Positions 1 to 11,930 of a DNA stretch of 64,000 bases are shown piece after piece. The notes under the pieces were generated by a model, which was not told the origin of the DNA, searched no databases, and was given only the letters and a program-made list of their open reading frames with translations. A program made the translations under genes and the position numbers. Origin of the DNA: Chara braunii (Eukaryota; Streptophyta; Charophyceae; Charales; Characeae); NCBI GenBank assembly GCA_003427395.1, contig BFEA01000217.1:1225222-1289221 (forward strand), written 5' to 3'. Position 1 is the first letter of the stretch. Each line of letters starts with the position of its first letter.

Positions 1-88
1 AACAAACAAAGAGAGACAGGGAGACTATTTATCTGATCTTACACAGATTATAAGAACATTTAGGCTGTCATACAGAGCTGCCTAGATA

Positions 89-372
89 TATATTGTCACA
101 AAAATATCAGAGCGCAATTGCGAAAAAAAAAAAGAAAAAAAAAGGAAGAAAAACAGGAAAAAATGAATTTATTTGTTTATCTTCTTCCTTATAACTCCCC
201 CTGTTCAGAACCTCTTGCGTACTACAAGGCCGCATACATATATCGTCACACCGTGTATCAGAGCGCAAAGGCGAAAAAAGACAAAACAAAAAACGAAAGA
301 AGGAAGGAAAGCTCCGCCTGCTCGTCACCTCTTACGTACAAGGCCGGCCAAATACAAATGTATATTGTCACA
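89..372. repeat. Degenerate direct repeat, about 120-150 bp unit
   Basis: The motif TATATTGTCACA recurs at about 89, 239 (as TATATCGTCACA) and 361. The first two copies are followed by ATCAGAGCGCAA and an A-rich stretch. Spacing is about 150 then 122 bp. No coding signal was recognised; the short ORFs here are A-rich low complexity. Confidence 0.55.
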
Positions 373-429
373 TGAATACATGACAATATGTGTTATGTAC
401 GTAGTCTTGGCTGAAGACTACGTACATAA
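362..429. repeat. Two adjacent inverted repeats (hairpins)
   Basis: A 9-bp arm ATATTGTCA (362-370) pairs with TGACAATAT (381-389). Immediately after, a perfect 15-bp arm TTATGTACGTAGTCT (393-407) pairs with AGACTACGTACATAA (415-429) across a 7-nt loop. No target duplication was identified, so whether this is a mobile-element end or a regulatory hairpin is unknown. Confidence 0.7.
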
Positions 430-500
430 TGGGCCACCAACATTTGTGTTGTTATTCGGAAGACGACAGGACAGGAGTATACGAGTTAGATCAATCACAA

Positions 501-575
501 ACAAAGGAAGTGGTGTGAATATGGAAGGGGTGGGGACCACAAAGGAAGTGGTGTGAATATGGAAGGGGTGGGGAC
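501..575. repeat. Two-copy 38-bp tandem repeat
   Basis: Copies start at 501 and 539 with ACAAAGGAAGTGGTGTGAAT and are essentially identical. The content is purine-rich and no coding role is apparent. Confidence 0.85.
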
Positions 576-1857
576 AGCCAAGGACCTAAGAAGGCAGGAG
601 GGAGATACCAGAGCGTAGGTGACCAGATGAACATTCAGTCCAGAAGGTTCATGATGTTGCTGGTTTTGAGGTTGACGTGTGCCCGCACAAGATGCGAGAA
701 GAAAGGAGGAGGAGGTTGGGCGGAAAAGGAGAGGGGACAACTCCGGCGGGGGACGACGAGAGAGAATATAATAGAGAGCACAGGAGGAGAGATGGCCGAT
801 AAACTACTAAGTAATATGAGACCGACTGCAGGGGCGGCGAGTAGGAGAGAGAAAGGGAGAGGACAGGAGGAGAGCGAGAGAGACAGGTGAAGGGGACGGT
901 GTGTGTGGCGGGAGAGGCAAGAGCGCGGGAAGTAAAGACGTAGACGAACGCGCGGGAAAGGCAGTGATGAAGGCTCCAGAGAAAGTGCCAAGGACTGCAG
1001 GCAGCTGCGGAACTTGTCGCGATTCTCCGCCGGATCCGTGTCGACTGCTCTCCGACTGAGCGCACGCGCGCGCGGGGGAAGGATAACTACCACGTCTGGC
1101 CCGAGCGAGGGCGCACGTGCACACCCCTCCACGCACCCGCATGAACAAACCCAGCCAGGCCAAGCCAAGCCAAGACAAGGAGAGAGAAAGCAACTGATAG
1201 AGGAGGATTTGCGAAGGGGAGAAGTACGTGCGGCTTCCAAAGAGCGCGGCGACGGCGGGGCGAGATCATACCTTTATTACCTTCGCTCGCGCGTCGGCTA
1301 TGGCCGCTGGCGGCGCGTCAGACGTACGTACGTATCCTGTGTGCCGTTCCTCTGCGCCTCTTCCCTCTCCGCTAATCTCCTCCTGACAAACTACAGTCTT
1401 TTTGCCCAAACCATGCATAAACCGAGAGGAGTGCCAGGCTGTTTTGATTCCTGCCGAAGAACCAACGACCGATGACGGTGGCAACCTGGTACGACCCCGC
1501 CGCTGTACGGTACAGGCAACGTCGGCAAAAGAGTCCGAAATCCGCTGCATGACATGACAAAGGGCAAGTTACGGATGGATGCATTGGATGGACGGTCCTT
1601 CAGGACGTCCGTTGAAATTGGAACGATACAAGAGGAGTAGCATGGCCCCTGCTCAAGGATGATACCGATAAATCGAGTTATGGAAGGGCAAAAATGTCCC
1701 TCTAAAGAGCCACTCGGTAGAACAATCTCCCCAAATTGTTGCCCCTGTTCGCAGCCCTAAGGCTGCAGTATTTGCAGCCCGTAGGAGATGCCTTTACACA
1801 CCCGAGGCATTTTGGTTATACTGGGTCGTTGGTTTAGGCCCAAATTGGTCATTGTAA
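576..1857. other. GC/CpG-rich stretch without a recognisable gene
   Basis: From about 620 to 1560 the sequence is richer in G+C and CpG than its surroundings (for example GCGCACGCGCGCGCG near 1060) and strand-asymmetric in purines. Open frames exist on both strands, but their translations are Ser/Leu/Pro or Arg/Gly low complexity with no motif. It could be a CpG-rich promoter or first-exon region, but nothing decides this. From 1560 to 1857 I see only unique sequence. Confidence 0.3.
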
Positions 1858-2236
1858 GGGCATACTCACAAGGCGATGCGGATTTGGGAAGGGCCGATTT
1901 GAGGTTTTGGGCATGGTTCACGTCACACTGCTGTACCTTTTCAGATGGGACGAGGTCACGGCCGTCTGGAGAAATGGGGATTTAGTACTTGGTTGGTCAC
2001 ACGGCGCCATCCACCAATTGTGCAAGAGCTTTTGTGAACGATTTTTTGCCAATTTTTGAAGAAAATGCAAAAAAAAAAAAGGGAATTTGCGGTCCGTAAA
2101 ATCCCTTGCCCCGCGGCTTTCCAGGCCGCTGACAAATGGGCACTGGAATAGTACATTTGCGGATTTGGTAGATCCGTGTGACCGGCCTTTTCCCCTTTTT
2201 GGGTTGGGATAATACGTCCCCCGTGTGAGTATGCCC
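1858..2236. mobile_element. MITE with PIF/Harbinger-like ends
   Basis: The ends are GGGCATACTCACA (1858-1870) and its exact inverse TGTGAGTATGCCC (2224-2236), flanked on both sides by TAA (1855-1857 and 2237-2239). Three-base TAA/TTA target duplications and GGG-starting terminal repeats are hallmarks of the PIF/Harbinger superfamily. The 379-bp body has no transposase, so it would be non-autonomous. The same terminal motif, again preceded by TTA, occurs at 30,681-30,697. Confidence 0.65.
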
Positions 2237-2239
2237 TAA

Positions 2240-3540
2240 GGCTGTTTGAATTGCAGGCAGGGGCACTTTGGGGGGCGGGCCGTTCTTGCAGCTGCAGGAC
2301 AGGTAGTTGACCGCAGTCCTAAGAAAAATTCAAACGACGGATCACGGGACAAGTCTTGGAAGTGGATAAACTATTAGTTGCAGGGGCATTGGGAACGAAG
2401 CCCTAAGGGGTGATGCTTTTTATGTTCATAAGGGGAGAGAAAAAGACAAACTGACACTGCAAAAAAGAGAAAAAAAAAAAAAGTATGTGTCTTTACTACA
2501 TGGACTACCCTTGATGCCATCATCCGCCACATCCTCTCCAAGCATGTCCAACATGCAGCATTGGGCATACACCAGCGACAACTGCAATGGGATTTTTCTC
2601 ACCTTAAACATATAATCAACAGACGGAACAGCCTGAGGTGAAAATTAAACTATCACATAAAACACCTGCAACACGTTGATGGTCATTATCAGCATGACAA
2701 GTTGTTGCAGACCAAATTTTACAACAATTAAAAACTCCTGCCCTGCATTATCCCTAGTCGTCGCTGCTTTAATTTTGGATTCATGCATCTGGGTAAACAC
2801 AGGGGCCGTTGCGATTAAAATTTATAATACACGCATATATACACATAGACAGACACACATACGCATACGCACTTAAACCACTACATAATTTTTTTGTACG
2901 TATAAGTACAACCACCATGATCTTTGATTATTTTAACATAATAAAACTGGTTGATTTTTGAAACTGCGATGTGATCAACTATGGCTATTTATTCTGCCTC
3001 ATGTTGCTATCTGCTCATTTAGATGGAAAATTAGTTGTTGTTGTGACAATCTACAACACATGCACAAATAAAAGTTTGACCAACTTGAAAACTCTAGTAC
3101 TCTCAGCAACAACAACACTATACACACGTTGCATCAGAAGCGATTGCAACATAAAACAACAACAACACACACACACGTCGTCATCATTATTTTAGACAAA
3201 CACATGTACATAAACTTGTTTCAATTTTAGATATAATTAGTTTTAAAAACAAGAAAAAAACACCAGTACTACCAGCAATAGTAGAAAAAACAATACATAC
3301 AACCACGACTGTAGCTATAACATAAGCAACAACAAGTTAGCAAAACTTTTCACCAAAAAATAAAAGGCAAACAAACAACAACAACTTCATTCATTGCAGT
3401 AGGAGTAATAACACTGAAACAACTGTAGCAATAACATAACCATCTACAACAGAAAATCAAGTTTCAACATCGACCTCAACTGTTGATTTTGCTCCTTCTT
3501 ATAATGAAGCAAATCAAAAATGTCGCATGCCGACCAAACC
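2240..3540. other. Intergenic, A/C-rich, no gene seen
   Basis: The sequence is AT-rich with many CAA/ACAACA runs (notably 3040-3440) and short A runs. Only short open frames without motifs are present. It may include decayed 3' sequence of the minus-strand retroelement that follows, but I could not identify an LTR. Confidence 0.4.
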
Positions 3541-5329
3541 ATAATGTTATGGGGGCATATCCAGTCGTTCGCTAGGCAGTTATATTTTCAACGAATATGG
3601 TAATTCTTAAATAAATTGATAATTTTGATTGTTTAACCGCACACCACTTTGTCAATAAATTTGTCAAAGTAGTATGTTCACGCTCAACCGGAGCGTTGGC
3701 CTGCGAGTATGCTCTCTTAGTATAGTTATAATTTAATTCAAGTATTTTCAAAACAACTTTCACATCATCTGATCGAAATTTTCACCACATCGATTCATTA
3801 TGAACTCGTGGATAAATGGATACCGAAGGTAAAATTTCTCGATGCATTATACGAATTTTTTTCATTTTCGTTCGCGAATAGCACAACCATCCACAAAATC
3901 GGTTACATTATCTATGGCATCAAAGATATGCATGTATCAATTAGTCTCGAGTGACATAACCAATAAATTGAGATGCACCACTTCGCTTGACTTAACCACA
4001 TAACGAGGGTTAAGTGACTTTGTATATCGAAGATTCGAGTGCTTCTGACTAGAAACACACGAGTTGCAAAAATTGACAACTATTTTCCTCATCCCATTCC
4101 CAAAGTAAAGTTGTTTAATCTTCTTAAAAGTGACGCTCGCAAATTTGTGACCACTTGCAACTTCATAATGTAGCGCATCAATCACGTTAAGTTGTTTCAT
4201 TAATCAGCATACGACTTTTTTAAAAATGTTATAGTCTGACTTTTTCCGACAATTTTTCGTTCAACCATAATCCCACCTTTTGATAATTTTCATAATATTC
4301 TCTTTTACAAAAAACTTTCTTAATTTCAATGTTTTTTTTCTTTCACGATAAATCTTAGACGATCCTCATGGACTAACGAATTTATGAGAAATGACAAGCC
4401 TCAACAAACTCTAAAGGCATTATTTATCTGCTTGTATCCTTTTTCGATTGTCATAGACTCGTCTGTAAACCTGATTGAGTCTAACAGAGTCAAACTTATC
4501 ATTTGTTTGTTAGTTGTCCCCCCCTATGGATCCTTTTCAATAAATGGTTATCCCATTACAAGTTTGTGATGTCATTAATAAGAACTTGGTGTGTTTCACA
4601 AAAAAAATTTTCAGGTCGAGACGAAGCATCGACAAAAAAATTAATGAAATTAATACTCAGTTGGTGTTCCTCCTTGTCCAGGAAACCGTTTACGGGGATT
4701 AACTTTTCTGCATGATTCTTAGATGGATCCCAATCGATCCGACTAAGTACATTTGTCCATTTTTTAGTGTCGAAAATACGTTTGATCTTAAAATAAAACA
4801 TTCAAATATATGTCAGTTATCGAGCGATTGTCGGATCTGCATGAATATAATTCCTTAGTGACTGTGCTAAAGTCGTCGGATTCACTCATAAAGTAAATTA
4901 TCTCCTACACACATAACTTTTAAAAATTCGAAGACAGTGACGTACTGCAATAATTTTCTTATTAGAATGACAATAATTACACTTGACCGTATTAAGAGTC
5001 TGACTCTCAAATCTCAGCCGTCGTTCTCGCTCTTCCTTATTTTTTTGGATCGGAACCCTGCCCAGAATCGTGGACCCTGCATCCATCTCAATAATAAAGG
5101 GTCGATTCGGGTCATTGTCAAAGCAAGGGACACCGAGGATCAGTCCACCTTATCGAAATTTTGCCTTAATATCCTTCACTGCCGCTTGTTATTTACTTTG
5201 TTTTTGCGTACTAACTTTCTCAAGTTCTCCACCCTCGATGAAATTTTACGATACAAATGCGTCAAAACCCCTAAGTCTCAAGGAAGCTTCATACATCCGT
5301 GATGGATCTGAAAGGAATCGGTCACTCTA

Positions 5330-5635
5330 AGATTTTATCAGTTTTTTATCACATAAGAATCCAAAAATAGTTGTCTCATGCATACAGTGTTGTGACTTGG
5401 CGCCACTAACAACAAGGTTGTACTCTTTCGACTTATGCAGGACCTTTTTTATATCACAAACGTGTTATTAGACAAAGTTTATAGATTTTATCAGTTTTTT
5501 ATCACATAAGAATCCCAAAATAGTTGTCTCATGCATACAGTGTTGTGACTTGGCACCGCTAACAGCAAGGTTGTACTCTTTCAACTTATGCAGGACATTT
5601 TTTATATCACGAACGTGTTCCTAGACAAATTTTAC
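5330..5635 (-). repeat. 153-bp tandem duplication inside the RT remnant
   Basis: The unit beginning AGATTTTATCAG at 5330 recurs at 5483 with about ten differences. On the minus strand it encodes an RT stretch containing KEYNLVVSGA and ETTILGFLC, so 51 codons were duplicated without changing frame. Confidence 0.85.
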
Positions 5636-5936
5636 CACTATTGGTAACACTCCTTGTCTTATCTTTCACACGAGGTCCTGGGATTGTCAAATCGTCGATA
5701 TATGGTGAAGTCACGTCCGGACAAAGTGGCTGCATGACTCTCATCATATACCTTTGTAAAATAGCGACGACGTTCGTCTAACCTTGAGTTGCAGAACACA
5801 TATGAATCAATCTCTTAGGTGTATGCATCACCATCACTGGTATGTCCGCAGTATACAAGGAAATTCATCATTGTTTGAGTACAAGTCGATTGAAGTGTTG
5901 ATAAGTCTGTCTCCGCAGCTTCTAACCGTTGGTTTG

Positions 5937-6128
5937 CATGCAGAAACCCACCAACGTCACGAACCATCACTTCATCCAATCTCTGTAGGTCCTGAACTCA
6001 TCAAAGGACATTGTTTGACAAAACAAAACAAGCATGCAGAAACCCACCAACGTCACGAACCATCACTTCATCCAATCTCTGTAGGTCATGAACTCATCTG
6101 AGGACATTGTTTGACAAAACAAAACAGA
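5937..6128 (-). repeat. 96-bp tandem duplication inside the RT remnant
   Basis: CATGCAGAAACCCACCAACG at 5937 recurs at 6033 with very few differences, making this duplication younger than the 153-bp one. On the minus strand it covers the RT segment with motif VRDVGGF; 96 bp is 32 codons. Confidence 0.9.
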
Positions 6129-6441
6129 ACCAAGGAGATGCGTACGGTTTGTACGAATAATCAGTTACCCTTGTCTGAATCTTGCAGTCCAAATAGTCAA
6201 CCACCTTATGGTGATCGTTCGGATTTGACAATCGTTGTCTCCTTATATTCCACAGCTGATGCGAAACTGTATAAACCCTTATCATAGGGAATATATAAAC
6301 GCACAGCCTTCCTCGCTTGTCATTGTCAAAGGCATAAGTTAAAGGTGTATTCTTCATAGAGGTGACGAGGAAGTCGGTTTCTTCATTGGTGAAAAAATTT
6401 TCCTCCCCAATGATCATTTTCTTGATTATGTCCTCAGTCAA

Positions 6442-8262
6442 ACGACAAGGTTATTTTTCACCTCTTAACTTCATTGCCTTGATCCCTCTCACTTCTCTAT
6501 AATAACCTTTTTGGTTCCAAGTGATCAAAACGGGTACAGGCTGCACCTTTTCGGTTACTTTCTTATGCCTGAGTTCCAAGTCGACGCAAAGCCTCCTTCC
6601 TCTGAAAAAAAACTATGCTCAGAGGTAGACCGTAGGAATATATTTTCCTCCGAAGATGTATCCGGGCGATAAATAAAGAACATGCTTCATGCACCTTCTT
6701 CAACCACCACCTTTGTCGGCGCCTGTACCAGCCCGGGGTCGATAGCAGACTCTGTTGAGAGGAAACAAATTGTTTGTGTAGTATTTGGCAACGCAAAAGA
6801 TAACTTAAAAAAAAAAAAAAGTGCAAAAATTATAAGTTTTTATCAAACTTGTAGCAACGTTGATATGAGGGAAAGAGTGCGTTATACTGTTTGTTTCAAC
6901 TTTTTGCGTGTGTTCAACTGTTTGTCAACATCAACCAACTGTATTTCAACATTTTTTCAATATGTTTATAACACACTAGTATCAGACCAAATACCTTTAG
7001 CCATATTTTTGGAAACGACACAACATCTTCATCAACAACCATGCGGAGTCAGTCTAAAGTAAAGAGTGACGGTGCCTTAGCGCGACACCATGCTACCACC
7101 TCCTTGACAACTAAGGTCAAGATTGTTAAAAGGGTGCACATGCTATTAAGGCACGAGCGAAACGACGACAATTAGGAATTCAAGCCTCCGACCATGAAGG
7201 TTGGAGGGAGGTCGGGGGGTTAGTCGAACAAACAAAGGTCACGTGAAATGTGACGACAATATTGTAAGTTAGTCGAGTGCTTAAAGGATAAGACTGAATA
7301 AGTTAGTTAGTTCAAATTCGCAAAGGTAAAGTGCGTTGGTATGCAAAAATCGTCGTTTCCTTACATCGTAGATTTGAATGTGGGTTATAAATCGATAAAG
7401 CTACGACATGGGCAACCAAAAATAAAATTGTTTGTCCACCGTAGTAAGCTACAACATGCAAAGTTTGTCTGAAGTTGCCTCTAATATGGGACTTAGACTC
7501 GATATACTAGCCATGTGGAGCCCCAATTCTCTACTGATAACTGAATTGCTCCTCTTCTACCCAAGGGCGGAGCTAGCCCTGTAGGTTCAGATACGGTTTA
7601 TCAAGAAACAGATACAGGGAATGAATTCATCATGCCTTTAGGTTAACTCCTTTTGTTAGTAAGCCGGGGTAGAGCCGATCATGTGACCCCCCCCGTAACC
7701 AATAAGGATTCGAACTTGTAATCTATGGNNTNNGAGTAGTTGAACGTNAGNATTNAGGCTCTTACCTGTTGTAGGAGTCTGACAGATGTNNNCGTGGGNT
7801 TGTTTGAGCCANTNCANTTNNTTTTTTTTTTTTNTTTTTTTTTTTTTTTTTTCCTCCTTTTNTTTTTTTCTCTTCACGAAAACTGTTATTTATATTTTTC
7901 GTTTTTTTACTTCTTCGGTTTCACAGGATTTTTAACCTTCCACTATGAATACTATCTAAGTATTATAAAAGGTTCATTGGTAAGTAAGGGAAAGAAAATA
8001 AAACGGCGACCTACTGTGAGTTATTGTAATGTCTAGTGGGGGGGGATCGCTCCACAACCAATCGAATGTACGAGATAAGGAATGAATCTTGTGTTAGAAA
8101 CGAGATGATACACCGATGTACTTTTGAGCAAAACTGTGTCTCAACTAAATAAACAAAATAAACTAAGCAAACATAAACTAAATAATAATAATAAAAAACG
8201 AATTCGGTCGTCTACGAGATGTCAGTTATGCCTTAATATCGGGGTTACTAACTCGTTCAGAT
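6442..8262. other. Rearranged gag-pol interval with ambiguous bases
   Basis: This interval lies between the gag and pol remnants. It holds no recognisable protease or knuckle. It includes A/T homopolymers and a cluster of undetermined bases (7729-7862) around a long T run. A minus-strand segment near 7690-7790 contains AGTTCGAATCC, which resembles a tRNA B box, but the undetermined bases prevent a tRNA or SINE call. Confidence 0.4.
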
Positions 8263-9003
8263 TCAAACACTTAACCCACCTTTCAATATTAGTTGGATTA
8301 CGGTTCCACAATCGATTCCCCCAACGAGAACAAAGAAGGGCAATGCAGCTAGATGGAGATAAGAGCAAAGATGAGAAGACTTAACACCTTTCAATAAAAA
8401 CCGTATTTCTATCTCAGAAAACTTTGCAAGAAATATCATAGTTTTATCAATCTCTAAAAGGTCCGGGAGAAGACGAGTCACTCGCTCAAACACAGCAAGG
8501 AACTTCCCGAACGTAGGATACTTGTCTATCTCAGAAAACTTTGCAAGAAATATCGTAGTTTTATCAATCTCTAAAAGGTCCGAGAGAAGACGAGTCACTC
8601 GCTCAAACACAGCAAGGAACTTCCTGAACGTAGGATACTTGTCACGACAAACATTTCGGAGGTCATCACGAGTCAGCGTTTCATTCCCAAGTTAAAATGT
8701 ATCGAATATTGTCTGATCAAAATCATCATAATATTTGGTTCAAAAAACGAGCTTCGCTACGTTATTACGAACATCTACATGTACCCATGGCATCACTTTT
8801 TTAAACATCATCTGCTCATTCCACTCGTGAGCAGAAACCAATTGCTCAAACATTGAAAGAAATTTCACAACATTGTTTCCATAAAAAATATCAACATCGA
8901 TCTTTACAGCAGCAACTGGTTTTTCGATCTTCTCTATGAGTGTTTCAATCAACTTCTTTATTTTGTCTGAGTGACCGTCATTCAGCCTGCTACCTTCCGC
9001 CAT
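8263..9003 (-). pseudogene. gag: Ty3/gypsy gag remnant
   Basis: It reads in one minus-strand frame from an ATG at 9003, with in-frame stops near 8740 and beyond. The first part contains NNVVKFLSMFEQL, and the second part FERVTRLLPDLLE followed by FLAKFSE. These align in order with the gag at 53.7-54.2 kb (FKGERVSHWLELLEQ, then FEKMAARVPGLSEE and FLGKFSGYE). No CCHC knuckle survives. The start lies only about 320 bp beyond the PBS at 9324, so accessory ORFs are absent here, unlike in the right element. A 39-codon unit is duplicated in tandem. Confidence 0.75.
8409..8642 (-). repeat. 117-bp tandem duplication in gag
   Basis: CTATCTCAGAAAACTTTGCA at 8409 recurs at 8526 and the copies are nearly identical. 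Each encodes the 39-codon gag unit with FERVTRLL and FLAKFSEI, and the frame is preserved through both. Confidence 0.9.
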
Positions 9004-9323
9004 CTCGCTATGAGAAGATTAACCTGCAAGCGATAAGGCATAAAGGTAAGAAGCCGAAATGACTCGTAAGGTCTATTATCGTTAGCATATAAATACTATC
9101 ATACTTCCCTACTATTACATCAAGGTAAGCTGAAGATGATGGATTCATACCTTGTCCTTTAAGGAAGTAACATAAAAAAAAAAATTGGATCTAATTATCT
9201 TTTAAAAGTAGCTTTGATAACGGTTCATCATCATGCCTATTTAAAAAAATATTAGTTTGAAATTAAAATAATTCAATAGAATACCCGACTGTCGTTTCAC
9301 TTGAGACAACAACAGATAGTCGT

Positions 9324-9343
9324 TATCCCATGCAACGACACCA
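9324..9343 (-). other. Degenerate primer binding site (tRNA-Asp type)
   Basis: The minus strand reads TGGTGTCGTTGCATGGGATA, which matches the intact site at 50,399-50,418 except for a few changes, mostly C-to-T. It follows the LTR end CGACA (9350-9346) after a 2-nt spacer, as in the right element. Confidence 0.75.
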
Positions 9344-9345
9344 CA

Positions 9346-9720
9346 TGTCGAGCGCATCGACTCCAATATTTTTCGCAAAAAGCAAGAGCCCTCCCAACCA
9401 TATCACGCAAGAGTAAAACAAAACACAACACAGAGACATCTTGGGAACAACGCAAAGTAATCCCATAAACCGCCAAGTTGGGCGTGGTAACGTTGTTCCT
9501 TGGTCGCTCTAGCCGGGTGCACCAACCGTACTTCCCGTGGTCCCCTACGATAGGATAGGTTATCGCATGGCACAACTTGCCTTTCCTAAAGGGTTGTTAG
9601 CACCCTTAGCGGTGTATCCCTACCGAGTTACTTACCCACGTGCGAAAGCTTTTACATACAATCGTAGAGGTAGATCAACAAATGACGTTTGCTCGTTTGC
9701 TGTAGTATACATACGCTTGG
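9346..9720 (-). mobile_element. 5' LTR remnant of the left Ty3/gypsy copy
   Basis: On the minus strand, sequence near 9650-9530 (CGCACGTGGGTAAGTA, then TAGGGATACACC and AAGGGTGCTAACAACC) aligns with the LTR ends at 33,835-33,900 and 50,160-50,225. The LTR ends in CGACA at 9346. The outer boundary could not be found; similarity fades above about 9720. Confidence 0.65.
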
Positions 9721-11339
9721 TTAACAGCAAGCGGACTCGAGCGTCGTCCGTTCCTTACAGTGTTGATCTCCTAAGTATGAAGAGTCAGTCGACTACGATG
9801 GTCTCAATCGAACGTTAAACCAAACTTTTTCTTGATCCCTTAAACACAAACTCAAAAGAAAGTTATAACAACCACACATAAGTATAGTAAAACGAGTCGA
9901 CCATAGTCGACAAAAATATGCATCCAACCTGAAATGATAACTCAGAGGATTCGAATCGTCATTTGATACATCCATTAACACAAGATTGAAATAAAAACCG
10001 ACCACATCAGGTCAAACTCCATAAAACAAATCATACCAAACCGCCAACAAAATGTTAGGTTTGACAATAATACTGATGCAACCGATAAGGTAATGAGGCT
10101 GCCTTAATTTTAATTTAATGAGACGCGCAGCCAAATTTATTCATTTCATTTCACCGTCGTCCTAAGACTAGGTACACACATCTGTCTTTACACATCTTAA
10201 TCATTTTGGATGAAAGACTGTTTTATGAATGACCTTAATTATGTGCATTACTTGAAGTGTTGCACGTCTCACCCTCTAGAAAGTGGTTTGGAGTACTCCT
10301 CCTCGCCCGAGTACAGAGGTTGAATCTCAAAAGTCAAACCGTCTCCACCGAACCAGTAAACTACCCCCCCCGTAAAATGGTCCACTCTGGGTCGATAACG
10401 GGGACGACTTCTAAAGCAATGAAACCCCTCCTGAGATGCTTCCTAGAGAGAAAAAGTATTCACACAAGTAAGTTTCATGGTAAATTGGAAAAAAAAAATC
10501 GAAGGAGATAGAAAATGAGAATCATTTGGACATGTATAAGTAGATAAGGTCATTATGGATAGAAAGGGCCAATCATCGAGAAAAGACTGAGTCCATTTGA
10601 CCTTGTCTGCGATGTTTCAATCGAATTCATGTTATGGTGTGCAAAAAGATCACGTTTTACAAAACAACGTTTTTTTTTTTTACATGTAGCCAGGTAAGAA
10701 AAAAAAGACAATCATTTTTTTTCGCCCAAATAAGCATCACCAATCTCCTTTGCAAACATCCATCTACCTACCTGAACAACACGCAAAAAAAACAAGTTCA
10801 AAAGAAACCAGTACAACCCCGTACTCAAGTCATACGTTTTCATTCACATGCATCACTCACACAACTTTCCTTCGTTTTTTGTTTCGAACATTAAAAACAA
10901 CAGGGTCAAGGAAAGTGTGAGTTTACACACGTGTGAAGGTAAATCTGAGTCAATTAAATGACCTTGAGTGTACTTTGGATCGACTCACTAAAAAAAACGA
11001 GTAATATGCCAATAGATAAAAGATAATTGTCGTTCAAGCTCGAAACATGCGGCTCACACTCCACAAGTTGTGACCTTTCTCCTAAGCCACGGTCCGCGTC
11101 CTTCTCCAAGTGCCCGATCGTGCAAGGGTCAGGTCCACTGAAAAGACTTGACGAGATAACCCTCGAGGAAGGTGTTCCCACAAACGAGTTTTCACGTGGT
11201 TCAAATGTCCTAAACTAATCCCAGCTTAGACCAATCCCAACGTCTCAGACTGTCCCAACTGCAGTTCCCACTGCACCTTAACCACTGAGGAAACACTCAC
11301 ACGAGAAAGAAAGACTTCAGCCCCAAGCAATAAATCCGA
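9721..11339. other. No gene recognised
   Basis: This may be the rest of a diverged LTR. I see only short frames without motifs, A-rich runs (10,490; 10,700) and no repeat I can define. Confidence 0.35.
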
Positions 11340-11600
11340 CAACATATCTCCATAAAAATAATTGTTGTCACCGCACCGACAATCCAGCAACACGCCGCCT
11401 CACAAAAGAAATATTTTGTTGTCGTTAAACGGACAACACTCCACCCCCAAGAACAACGCTACTGTCGCCGTACTGTAAAACGAGCAACACCTCCCGACTA
11501 AAAATGTTCTTGCCGTCGTGCCAAAAAACACAGCACTTTGCTTCCAAAAGAAATGTTGTCGTCGAGTCAAAATTTTGGCAGTACAACCCTTAAGAACCCT
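11340..11600. repeat. Degenerate tandem repeat, about 50-60 bp unit
   Basis: About five units share CAACA(C/T) followed by C-rich sequence, an A-rich patch and TTGTCGTCG-like sequence. Anchors are near 11,340, 11,388, 11,444, 11,486 and 11,530. No coding signal is evident. Confidence 0.55.
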
Positions 11601-11749
11601 TGTCGTTTACCACACTGTCTGGACCTGATGCAGCCTACTGGCCACAACACCAATGCAGAGGTGGGGCAGTGAGCTCCCAGCCTCGGCTATGGCCGACTCA
11701 CTCTCCACTCCATCTCCCTGCAGAATGCCAACACCGCCACCCTCTCCCA

Positions 11750-11930
11750 AAAGAAGCTAGCCCAGTGGGGTGTGAGGCTGGTGGTTTTACCTACTGGGCT
11801 AGCTCCTACTACGAGAATAGTAGGCGCAACTCCTCTATATGAGGAGTTTGCCCTGATCATCCCTCCTAGCTGTAGCCTTAAAGGCCTTGCCTGCCTATTC
11901 TTCCTTCATAGCAGGCTGTTCATCCATGGC
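11750..11930 (+). repeat. Hairpin cluster related to the 38.6-kb SINE-like repeat
   Basis: Three successive inverted repeats are present: AGCTAGCCCAGT/ACTGGGCTAGCT (11,755-11,804), CCTACTA/TAGTAGG (11,805-11,824) and AACTCCTC/GAGGAGTT (11,828-11,848). The order TACCTACTG-GCTAGCTCCTA and the later CAGCAGGCT-like end match, in inverse orientation, the sequence at 38,590-38,840. This points to a dispersed repeat family. Confidence 0.55.

Larger units (their letters stand above)
3541..6441 (-). pseudogene. pol: Decayed Ty3/gypsy pol (RT, RNase H, integrase)
   Basis: Fragments read right to left in the order expected for Ty3/gypsy pol and match the better copy at 57-60 kb. At 6094-6441 is the segment before RT, ending PYASPWFCF. 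RT follows to about 5300, including VMVRDVGGF and EYNLVVSGA. RNase H lies near 4898-5086 (RLRFESQTLN, HCLRIF). The tether at 4556-4801 contains VLSRIDWD. The integrase zinc-binding part is at 3937-4200 (CNSC, LNPRYV) and the integrase core at 3572-3763 (ANAPVEREH). The frame is broken many times by stops and frameshifts, and two tandem duplications lie inside RT. It belongs with the gag remnant at 8263-9003 and the PBS at 9324. It is non-functional. Confidence 0.85.

Noticed and set aside
635-1240. 201-codon open frame on the minus strand
   Set aside because: Ser/Leu/Pro low complexity caused by a purine-rich plus strand; several overlapping frames are equally open and none has a motif.
7690-7790. 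Possible tRNA gene on the minus strand (AGTTCGAATCC)
   Set aside because: Undetermined bases fall in the middle, and no acceptor stem or clear anticodon arm can be paired.
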